Shown: piece after piece, positions 15,384 through 24,600 of the stretch
How positions within the stretch are numbered: the first letter of the stretch is position 1
Layout of the letters: the number at the start of each line of letters is the position of its first letter
DNA from: an uncultured Clostridia bacterium
GTDB taxonomy: Bacteria > Bacillota > Clostridia > UBA1381 > UMGS1253
DNA length: 25,724 nt
Direction: 5' to 3'
Assembly (NCBI GenBank): GCA_934457145.1
Contig: CAKSHP010000026.1
Span: 1 to 25,724 of the forward strand
Notes under the pieces: model-generated
What the model saw: the letters and a program-made list of their open reading frames with translations, nothing else
Database searches by the model: none
What the model was told of the DNA's origin: nothing
Translations under genes and position numbers: made by a program

Positions 15384-16940
15384 CTATCTTGCAAAAATTT
15401 TATTTTTAAACTTTAAAACAATATCTTTAACATAAGGCTCGCCCAAAATCAAAAGCATAACTCCGTAAATCAAAACTCCCGCTCCCGCCGGAATGCACAG
15501 CCTTATAATTCTTGCCAAAATTCCGTTTTGCCAAATAAGCTTTTCAAGACCGATATTTATAAAATACACTAAAACAAACATAACAGCAGCAGCCACTGCG
15601 CATCTTAAAACGGTTTTTAAAAGACCGCCGGCATAAGGGCCAACCTTTTTTTTGAGCATAAAAAGCAAAATGCAAACTCCGACGATTGAGGAAACCGAAT
15701 ACGCCAAAGGTATTCCGTAAGCGCCAATAAAGCGTATCAGAAAAAGGCTTAACAAAATGTTTACCGCCATTATAACAAATCCGTTTGCGGCGGAAATCTT
15801 TGTGTTTTTAACAGCATACAGCGCGCGGTCTAAAATTTCTTTTAATCCTATTGCCAAAATGCCTATTGAATACATCACCATAAGCATGCATGCCGCCTCG
15901 ATATCATTATCGGTTATCTTTCCCCACTGAGCAATAAGCTGCAAAAGCTGTTTTCTCATAACAATAAATCCGGCGGTTATCGGTATCAAAAGCATAGATG
16001 TCGAGCGAAGCACGCCCGAGAGCGTTTGTTTGTATTCGTCCATTTTATTTGTTGCCGCGCTTTGCGTCAGCTTCGGATAAACAACGGCCGTTATCGAGTA
16101 CACAAATGCCAAAACCATATACACAACAATGTTTTGAACATAAGTAAGCAGCGTTACCATGCCTTCAAAATTTGCAATCATTGTAACGTTATAAAACATA
16201 TTAAGCTGATACGCCGACACGCCTATCATAACCGGGATTGTCATCTTAAATGCCGATACTATGTCTTTATCTTTAATTTCAAACGACATTTTATATCTAA
16301 ATCCGGATGCCGCCAACGGGAAAATCAAAATAACCGCCTGTAGTGAAAGACCGATAAACGTTGCTGCCAAAAGTCCGAAAACTCCGAATTTGTCGCCTAA
16401 AAAGATAACATATAATATAACAACCAAGCTGCTCGGCACCGACACAAACGCCGGCCAGCCAAACTTTCCCTTTGACTGAAGTATACCCTGAAAAATGTAG
16501 TTTAAGCCGTAAAACAACATAACCGGCATCATAATCATAAGCGCTTTTACGGCAAAGCTGTAAGCCTCGGGCGAATTAAACGACGTAAATTTCGGCAAAA
16601 CAAACGAAAGTCCCCAGCCGATAATAATTAAAACCATCGTAAGAAGCGAGGTAATCGTTATAATATTGTTTGCAAACCTGTCTGCCTCTTTGGTTCTTCC
16701 GTTTGCGATATGTCCTGCATATATAGGAATAACAACCGTTGAAAGAGCCGTCCCGAAACAGTTAAAAATCGTGTTCGGCACGGTTATCGCATAAGAATAT
16801 ATATTTAAAAATTCGTTCCCGGCTCCGAAAAACGACATGTAAACCTGAGTGCTCACCAAAGCCAGAAGCCTTGAAAATATCATTATAATCATCACATAGC
16901 TCACAGAGCCGAGCATGTTTTTAGCTTTGCCCTTAAACAT
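15384..16940 (-). CDS. MurJ/MviN-type flippase (MOP superfamily), polysaccharide operon
   Basis: About 518 residues and 13-14 hydrophobic segments. The N-terminus MLGSVSYVMIIMIFSRLLALV followed by NTIFNCFGTALSTVVIPIYAGHIANG is typical MurJ, where the family has the P-N-x-x-x and A-x-x-x-x-F-I-P-x-x sequence; QGILQSKGKFGWPAF and the late AVKNTKISAANGFVIMAVNI also fit. In a polysaccharide operon it more likely flips undecaprenyl-linked repeat units than lipid II, though either is possible. The ATG at 16940 is preferred (GGAAG about 12 bases upstream); an ATG at 16952 sits directly on that site. The chosen start overlaps the upstream acyltransferase by eight bases. Confidence 0.9.
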   Translation of the reverse strand: MFKGKAKNMLGSVSYVMIIMIFSRLLALVSTQVYMSFFGAGNEFLNIYSYAITVPNTIFNCFGTALSTVVIPIYAGHIANGRTKEADRFANNIITITSLLTMVLIIIGWGLSFVLPKFTSFNSPEAYSFAVKALMIMMPVMLFYGLNYIFQGILQSKGKFGWPAFVSVPSSLVVILYVIFLGDKFGVFGLLAATFIGLSLQAVILIFPLAASGFRYKMSFEIKDKDIVSAFKMTIPVMIGVSAYQLNMFYNVTMIANFEGMVTLLTYVQNIVVYMVLAFVYSITAVVYPKLTQSAATNKMDEYKQTLSGVLRSTSMLLIPITAGFIVMRKQLLQLIAQWGKITDNDIEAACMLMVMYSIGILAIGLKEILDRALYAVKNTKISAANGFVIMAVNILLSLFLIRFIGAYGIPLAYSVSSIVGVCILLFMLKKKVGPYAGGLLKTVLRCAVAAAVMFVLVYFINIGLEKLIWQNGILARIIRLCIPAGAGVLIYGVMLLILGEPYVKDIVLKFKNKIFAR

Positions 16941-17481
16941 TCCAGTACACATCTTCCTTTATAATTTTTGCCGGATTTCCCGCAGCCAGACACCTTGGCG
17001 GCACATCCTTTGTAACAACGGCGCCCGCTCCTATAACCGCTCCGTCGCCTATGGTTACACCTTTTAATATTGCCGCTCTTGCGCCGATCCAAACGTTGTT
17101 TCCGATTTTTACCTCGCCGTAAGCTTCTTTATCGCTCATAAACTTATGATAATCTCTGTCCATTATGCAGCAGTCCCAGGCTATAAGCGTGCCTTCTCCT
17201 ATGGTCACGCTTTTTCCCGCATGTATTTCGGTTCTGTCGCCAACAGAAACCCTGCTTCCGATTTTAAGGCTGCTTTTCTGATCCGTTCCGTATGCGCTCA
17301 GCTTCACATATCTGCAAAGGTTCACCTTTTCGCCAAGCTCAATATGCGCATTCTTTTTAATAAGCCTCACGCCTCTGCCGCAGCGCAGAAGCTTTCCGCA
17401 TTTTTCAAAACGGATTTTTTTTAAAATTCCTCTTGCCAGGTTTATAAAAATATCTGTCAATTCAAAAAACGAATATTTCAT
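16933..17481 (-). CDS. Hexapeptide-repeat O-acyltransferase, first gene of the polysaccharide operon
   Basis: 182 residues, left-handed beta-helix. Turns are seen at IELGEKVNL, LKIGSRVSVGDRTEI, SVTIGEGTLI, then VKIGNNVWIGARAAILKGVTIGDGAVIGAGAVVTKDV and AGNPAKII. The likely catalytic histidine is in MDRDYHKF (residue 112). It differs from the second acyltransferase of the operon in its amphipathic, basic N-terminus (about 1-30), which may bind membrane. The start is ATG 17481 with AAGGAGCGGAG upstream. It is the first gene after the operon promoter, with a leader of about 100 nt. Two acyltransferases in one operon suggest two modified positions on the repeat unit. Confidence 0.88.
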   Translation of the reverse strand: MKYSFFELTDIFINLARGILKKIRFEKCGKLLRCGRGVRLIKKNAHIELGEKVNLCRYVKLSAYGTDQKSSLKIGSRVSVGDRTEIHAGKSVTIGEGTLIAWDCCIMDRDYHKFMSDKEAYGEVKIGNNVWIGARAAILKGVTIGDGAVIGAGAVVTKDVPPRCLAAGNPAKIIKEDVYWNV

Positions 17482-17587
17482 GCTTTTTTCTTCTCCGCTC
17501 CTTAAACATTTAAAGACTCAAACACAATCTGTCTGCGATTTGCCGCATCGTGCTCAGCTTTCTGATTTCTGATTATTACTATCATAC

Positions 17588-17616
17588 ATTTTAGCATAAA
17601 AAGCCCCTTTTGTCTA
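17588..17616 (-). promoter_or_regulatory. Promoter of the polysaccharide operon
   Basis: On the minus strand: TAGACA (17611-17616), 17 bp, TAAAAT (17588-17593), with TG one base before the -10 (extended -10). Transcription should start near 17581, just past the end of the araC-type gene. No terminator lies between that gene and this promoter, so some read-through is possible. Confidence 0.65.
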
Positions 17617-17619
17617 CTG

Positions 17620-18537
17620 TTATTTAATATTTTTATATTCCGAAGGCTTTTTTTTCGTGTATTTTTCAAAACATCTTGTAAAATGCGCACCGTCATAAAA
17701 ACCGCATTCGTTTGCAATTGCGCTCATTGTCAGTTTTCCGTCCGACAAAAGCTGCTTGCTTTTTTCGATTCGAAGATTCATTATATATTCGTATGGCGTT
17801 TGCGAGCAAAGCTTATAAAAATGCCTTGCAAACGTTGATTCGCTCATGTTATAGAGTTTTCCGAGTTTCAGCGCCGACAAATTCAAAGAAAGATTTTTTC
17901 TTATATATTCCATGCTGTCAATAATCGAGACAGTGTATAAATCGTTTTTCACCTTAGGGCGCACACTTTTTCTTTGCGACATTTTTTTTGAAAGCAAACC
18001 TATTATCTCAAGCATTTTTGCATTTTTCATGCTTTGTCTGCCGTCTGTTACATATGTTTTGTCATATTCTATAAGCTTTTCTATCTGCTTTTTAACTTCC
18101 GAAAGCTGATCTTTGTCAAGCGTTAAAAACAAATCAACGCTCATCTCTCCGCGAAGCGCGGGCTCTGTAACAAACAAAAGCTCAAACCCCGTAAAGCTGT
18201 TTAACTCATAAGCATATCTTTCAAAAAAGTTCTGCGCAACAAGAACGTTTAACAGCTTTACTTTATCTTTCGGAAAATAGCCGTGCATAATTCCCGCTGG
18301 CAGCACAAAACAGCTTCCCGGCTTTGCAAGGCAGCGGCTTTTGGCTATATAATGCATACATTCGCCCTCCATTATTATGCTTATCTCATAAAACCCCTTG
18401 TGCGAATGCATATCATAGCTTGCCTCAAGCTCCTGATAATATGCCTTTACATATTCCATCTCGCCTTTACTAAAAATATCGTCATAGTCCCAAAGTTCTT
18501 TTTCGCAGCTTGCCTCAAGCGTTTTCGGATATGTCAT
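17620..18537 (-). CDS. AraC family transcriptional regulator with cupin sensor domain
   Basis: 305 residues. The N-terminal half is an AraC-type cupin: DMHSHKGFYEISIIMEG with the HxH...E pattern (His44, His46, Glu51) and CFVLPAGIMHGYF with a further histidine (about 85). The C-terminal 100 residues (205-305) hold two helix-turn-helices: LNLSALKLGKLYNMSESTFARHFYK and MSAIANECGFYDGAHFTRCFEKYTKKKPSEYK, the AraC signature. Proteins of this shape usually respond to sugars or glycan breakdown products and activate catabolic genes. The start ATG has GAAAGGCGG about seven bases upstream. It lies between the giant esterase (upstream, same strand, own terminator) and the polysaccharide operon (downstream); either may be its target. 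Confidence 0.92.
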   Translation of the reverse strand: MTYPKTLEASCEKELWDYDDIFSKGEMEYVKAYYQELEASYDMHSHKGFYEISIIMEGECMHYIAKSRCLAKPGSCFVLPAGIMHGYFPKDKVKLLNVLVAQNFFERYAYELNSFTGFELLFVTEPALRGEMSVDLFLTLDKDQLSEVKKQIEKLIEYDKTYVTDGRQSMKNAKMLEIIGLLSKKMSQRKSVRPKVKNDLYTVSIIDSMEYIRKNLSLNLSALKLGKLYNMSESTFARHFYKLCSQTPYEYIMNLRIEKSKQLLSDGKLTMSAIANECGFYDGAHFTRCFEKYTKKKPSEYKNIK

Positions 18538-18575
18538 AAATTTTGCCGCCTTTCTTTTAATATACGTCTGTTTTT

Positions 18576-18604
18576 ATAATACACCACGGCGCCGTTTAAA
18601 TCAA
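18576..18604 (-). promoter_or_regulatory. Promoter of the AraC-family gene with a palindrome in its spacer
   Basis: On the minus strand: TTGATT (18599-18604), 17 bp, TATTAT (18576-18581). The spacer contains the perfect 10-bp palindrome ACGGCGCCGT (18586-18595), strikingly GC-rich in an AT-rich region and well placed for repression. Confidence 0.6.
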
Positions 18605-18636
18605 GAAAAAATTTGAAGATAAAAACTTTAAAAGCG

Positions 18637-18676
18637 CTAAAAAATAAGACAGGGACCGTTTAAAACAGCCCCTGTC
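18637..18676. terminator. Intrinsic terminator of the giant esterase gene, possibly bidirectional
   Basis: Outer arms GACAGGG / CCCTGTC (18648-18654 and 18670-18676), with inner CTGTT / AACGG pairing around a short loop. On the minus strand it is followed by TTATTTTTTAGC, ending the giant gene's transcript about 18 bases after its stop codon. The plus strand also has a T-rich run after it (ATTTTTTTATTTTTT). Confidence 0.85.
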
Positions 18677-18693
18677 ATGCATTTTTTTATTTT

Positions 18694-21600
18694 TTAATCA
18701 GCATACACTGCCGATACTTCGTTTGAATAGCTTGTGTAGGTAGTGTCTGCGTTTTTATAGATAACATATGCTTTTGCATACCATTTATCTCCGGCAGACA
18801 AGCCTGCTTTTCTTATCGTGAACTGACCTTTGTGCTCCTTAGATGTTGATACCGCTTTTATAATATTTTGACTGCCAAGGCTGATATTTTCGGTTTTTGA
18901 TAAGATTATTCCGCTTTCAACCAATGTGTACTCACTCGGGATATCGCGCTCTGCCATAAACGATATTCTGTTTAAACCGCTAAGCACAACCGGCTCGTTC
19001 ATTATAACAACAACGTCTTTATCAACCTTGTTGTCATCATAAACCGCCTCGGCGCTTGTGTTTGCAATGCCCATTCTAAAGCTGTATTCGCTGTTGTAGC
19101 TTGCAATCTGTCCGTCGCGTTTCCAGTAAATAAACATTTGGCCGTCCTTTTGAGCAGGAGCCGTCAGCGTAACTGTTTCGTTATACGAATAGCTTCCGTA
19201 CAGCTCACCGTTTACATACACATCTCTTTTAATCTTTTCTTCTTTATATCCCGCTTTATACTGCGTATCTTTTGTTATATTAAGACCTGATACTTTTTTC
19301 CCTTCCGCAGCTGAGATTTTTTCGCTTCCGTCATACCAGCCCGCAAAGCTGTAGCCCTGCATATAAGGGTTTTTCGGAACCAAAAGGTCGGTGTCCGTGC
19401 TGTAACCTCCGCCGAGCACCTTGCCGTTTGCGTCCGTAAACATAACATAATATGCATCCTGTGTATCGGCTTTATGCATTGCAATTATCTCTCTGTCAGA
19501 GCCGAGCATAAATTCATATGTCTTTTCATAAGACAAAATTCTTTTTGAAACGGCGTCCTGCCAGTACATAAAGTTGTTCTCATCCGCTGCCGTAAGCGTA
19601 ACGGCGCTTCCGGCTGCTATCTCCTGCGTGAGAGAGTCTGTGCAATTATAGGTTACTTCGTTTGCCAAAGCCGTAACCGCACCGCCGTTTGTTGTAAGAC
19701 TGAGTGCTGCACCTTTTACCGCCTCTGCCGGCACAACAATATAATATGACGGATCCTTTGTCTTTCTGCTTGCATCACAGCCGCCGTTCGGTGCCCACGA
19801 TTCGTCATAACCGTAGTTAGGAATTTTAACCGTTTCGCCGGCTTTTGCAAAGTGATAATATGTTTTTCCGACGCCCGCAATATTTATATTGTTATCTTTT
19901 AACCAATAGCTTGCGTCTTTGTTTTTCCAGCCCCAGCCTTCACGGTCAATAACATAAACATATGAATCGCTCGTAACTTTAAATGTGAGCCACCATCCCG
20001 TTTCATCGCTGTTGTATGTTGCTCCGCCGTAAAAAGGCATGGTTGCGGTTGCCGAGCTTGCATCGGCTTTGCTTCTTGCAATAACAAACGCTTCTTTTTC
20101 AAATGAGGAGGCTTTTATTGCAGCCGTTGCAGCCTTTCCTGTTGTTTCAAATCCATTAAGCTCTCCTGTCGAATAACCGTCATATGCCGAAATCTGATCT
20201 TCTGCAAAAAGCTTTCTCACGGTTGCAGTATCGCTTATGCTTTCAAGATCGTAAACCGGAACGCCAAAATGCAAAATATAGTTTTTGCTGCTTCCGAGAT
20301 TGTCTGTTACGGTAACGGACAAATCTGCCTTTCCGTTTTGTGAAAAGTCTAAAACGCCGTCTGCCGGATACATTGTCATGCTTCCGTATTTATCCTCTGC
20401 CGTAACGCTCACTTTAACGGAGGATATTCCCTTTTTCATTTTTGATTTAACGTTTGCACTCGGAAGAGTGAAGCTAAATTCGTTTCCTGCCGAGAAATCC
20501 GCATTATCTAAATCAAAGCTTTCCGATATTCCGTCAATCGTGTAGCTGACTTCTTTAATCTTTGTGCTTGCTTTCTTTTGGTCAACTGTGATTTTATATT
20601 CTGCGCTGTTGCCGGCAGCAGCCGTAACAAAAGCGGTGACAACTGTCGGGAATTCGGTAATCTCGGTTTTTGAAAGCGTAACCGATGCGCCTTTTGAAGA
20701 TGATGCCGAAAGAGTTACCTTATCGTCGGCCGTATAAATTGCGCTGTCGGATAAAATATTTTTGCTCTCGCCGTTATATGTCAAATCAAAATCAGTGTCA
20801 ATGCTTAAATGCTCACCCCAGCGGATAATTGTTTTCGGAACTCCGTTTGACGACTGCGCATAATTTTTACCGCCGGTATACACATCAAAGGTTTCGCCCT
20901 TTGAAACGCTCTTATAATAAATATAATTGTAAGCTACAATATTTATCTGCGGCGAATCGTGCTGATATTTTGCAAGCTTATAAGGATACTTAGCCGAAAA
21001 ATATGTCGACTCGGGAACGCAGTTCCAGTCGCCGTAGCCTGTCGGGATATCGTCATTTCCCATAACCATAACGCTCCAGCCCTCTTCTGTGTATGCCGGG
21101 CATTCATACGGAAGAGCCACATACGCCGTTGCATTATCATCAACCGTAACGCTGTATAAAACGTTTTTGCCGGCAAAGAATGTTTTATATTTTGCCGAAA
21201 GCTCGTTTAACGTTATACTTTCGCCCTCCCATGTGAGAGTTTTGTCTTTAAGCGCGCCTGTCATTCTTCCCGGAGAAATGTTTTGATTAACAAGCACATG
21301 GTTTAAGCCTTTAAATGCTATTCCTATCTGTCCTGCTCTGTGAAGACCTCTTTCCGAACTGAACTGAACGCCGACTTCGCCGTTTCGGGTTTCCATAACG
21401 AATTTTCCGTTTTCCTTTTTGGATTTTACAATGCCGTTTACCGTTTCGGTAACATGGAACGTTGCACCTTTAATCGTTTGTATTTCGCCTAAAGTATCAT
21501 CGGCATATTTATACATGCTCTCGCCGCATTCATATCCCGACATATACTTTTTCACCTCAGGATTAAGCACAACGCTCACATCATGCTTTTCCTCGGTTGT

Positions 21601-24600
21601 TTCAAAATAGAAATTCTTTTTATCGCCCGAGGTTGTTGTTATGCTCATCTGATATAAAACGCCCGCTTTTATGTCCTCTCCCGCAAGCGTTTCAAACGAG
21701 AACTTGCCTGCTTTTGAAGCTGTTGTTTCGTCGATTGCGATAATCGTGTTTTCATCATTTTCGGGAGTTATGATAAGCGAAACACCCTCGCCCGACGGCG
21801 CACTGCCCGAAACAAAAATCGTGCCGTTATATGCATCGTCTTTTGAAAGTTTCGGAGCCTCCTGCTTGTTTTCAGCCATTTTTGTACTTCCTATCTGCGC
21901 CTCGGTAACTGCAAACTCTGCCGTTTCACCGCTGCCGTCATCAAAGGAGCTGTCAAACAAAACCGCATACGCCGACGGATTCCATTCAACTCTTTCCGTC
22001 TTTTTTGACTCATACGTGCTGTGCGTTCCGAACGAAGGAATGTTTACCGTTCCTGCATTGAAATGCTTTTTATAAAGCTTTGTGCCCGATAAATCATAAA
22101 ACTTTAAGCCTTCATCGTCCGTTGTCCAGCCGTTTGCCGCAGCGTTTGTCCAGACTTTGCCCTCCAAAATTCCAACATAAACGGTTGCCGGCTCGGATAT
22201 ATCAAAGCTGATCCAGTAGTTGCCGTCTTTTGCACCCAAAAGCGGCGAGCCGTTGTTTGAATAAAACGGCATAGTATATGTTACAGAGCTTGCGTCGCCT
22301 TTGTTTCTCTGAATTATAACGCCGTAGCCAAACTTTTCGGAAGTGTTTGACGAAGTTAGTATAAACTGATTGTTTTCATTTTTATTAAAGTTCTGATATG
22401 TCGAATACTCGCCGTCCAATCTGAGTGCATACAGTCTTGTAGCCAGCTTTGACGCCGTTGTGAAATTCGATATCGCATCTTGTTTTAAATTAAAGTATAA
22501 AACATAGTCCTTGGTTGTTGTTTTGTCCTGTGCCGTTACTCTGACGGTTATCTCGCAGCTCGGTTTTGCGCCGTTGTTTATAATTTCAACCGATGCGCCC
22601 ATGTTTTCCTCCAAAGCCTTAGCCGTAACGTCAACGCTGTCGCATGCTGCAAACAAATCGATATTATATGCCGTTTTGTCTGCGTTAAAATTAAACACGC
22701 TTGTTCCGTTAAACTTAAGCTCGCTTAAATCTGCATTGTCAGAATAACTCATAAGCTCATAGGGAATTTGATTTGAAACCGCATAATTATAGGCTGCGCT
22801 GTCCGGATAACAGCGGATTGTGATATTCGTGTTTTCAAATGCGCCTTCGCCTATTTCGCTTACCGTGTCATAAATTGTGACCTTATTAAGATTTGTCTTT
22901 CCCGCAAATGCATAAGATGCAATCTTTGAAACTCCGTAAGGCACTTCAAACTCTGCATTTTCATCTGCGTTTAAGCAATACAAAAGCTCTCCGTCCGATT
23001 TATATAATGCGCCGCTTTCTTCTTTGTATGATGCGCTTTCGTTTGTAAAGAGCGTTTTGCTTATATAAATTTTTGCGCCCGAAAGATTTTTAAAGCTTCC
23101 GTCCTCAATTTCCGAAACGCTTGACGGAACATATAAATATTCAATATGCGAGCCGTTTGCAAATGCATTTGCCGAAATTTTCGTAACGCCTGACGGAATA
23201 TAAACATTTTTTGCGCTGCCGCTGTAGGCTGTGAGCGTGCCGTTATCAACCGTAAAGTCGCTTTCGCTGCTGACGTCTTTGTCAAAACGGATTTCCTCTG
23301 CGCCCTCGTTTAATGCAACCTCTTCTAACGTATAGCTTGCATTTTGCGCCGCGGAGGCATCTTTTTTACCCGTGCGCTCAATTGTCACGCTGCACTCTAA
23401 CGGTTTGTTTACCGAATAGATAAGCTTTTCAAAATAATTAACCGCTCCGTAATAATTATAAAGATCTTTTTTTGCTGCAACATATGATGCCAGTGCAGGC
23501 ACCGAAGATGCCTTTGCTATAAGCTCGTCATATGTCATATCCGCCGTAAGCCCGTTATTTTTAGTTGTTATTGCGCTGTATTCCGTCTGGCGGAAGTCGC
23601 GGATTTTCTTCTTTTCTATTTCACTTCTTAAATTGATAATTCCCTTAACCAAAAGCGACTGCTGCTGGTTGGGGTTGTTTTGTGCGTCTGCAATGTTTAC
23701 GCCTTCGCTAAGCTCATCAGACGATACGTTTTCCATAACGGTATTTGAGTTCATCTTAATGCTGTAGCTGCCGTCCTGCAAACCGGACACCTTTATTATT
23801 TCGCGGTTAAGCTCATCGTTTATCGCAATAACCTGTTCGGTTTGTCTTAAATAAGTGTCTGCCGCAAGCGGAAGAGATTTTGGCTTATATGTAAAGCTTA
23901 TGGTCGAATTGTCTGCGCTGATGTTTGAAACCTGTGCATTTGTGGCATTTGCTGTTTTATTTTGTGCGTCAATATCTGCGCTTGCAACCAATCCGCTCTC
24001 TCCCTGGCTTTTTAAAAAGCTGTATGCCATTATGTAGTGACCCGCCTCATTCGGGTGCGTGCGGTCGGCAGAATTAAACAATGTTAAATACGAAGAATTT
24101 TTTCTTGTGTTATAAAGCATTGCTTTTGTTAAAGGCGTATTTAAATCAACATAGCAAATGCCTTTATCATAAGCATAGTCTTTTAAATAGTTGTTCACTC
24201 TTCTTATTTCGTTGTTATAGCCTTCAATTATTTCCGGCGAGCTTGCGCTCTGAGATGTAAACTCGTTCCAGTAAGTCGGGCCCATTAATATAAGCTCGGC
24301 TCCGTTTGCCGTGAGCTTTTTTTGAAGAGTGTCGATATTTTTTATATATGTTTCAATAACTGCATCGCAAGCCGCTTTATCGTCTTTGTGCGAATTGTAT
24401 GTGCCCCGGTTTACGTCATTTGTTCCGAGCATAAGAACAACTTTGTTGTAATCGTTAATATTTATATCCGAATTAAGCCTTATAAGCGCAGCGGATGCTG
24501 TGTCGCCGCTTCTTCCTGCGTTAATATAGGTAAAACGGCTTTCGGGATATCTTGTTGCATAATACGAAAGTATCCATGTGTGATACTGGAATGTGTGTCC

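Noticed and set aside
14711..15409. Plus-strand open frame of 232 codons opposite the acyltransferase and GT4 genes
   Set aside because: It lies wholly antisense to well-supported family members, has a low-complexity basic/cysteine-rich translation and no ribosome binding site. It is a shadow of the coding strand.
17502..17717. Minus-strand small frame spanning the operon leader, as a possible leader peptide
   Set aside because: Most of it overlaps the AraC-family gene in another frame; the only internal ATGs near the transcription start would have no room for a ribosome binding site on the mRNA.
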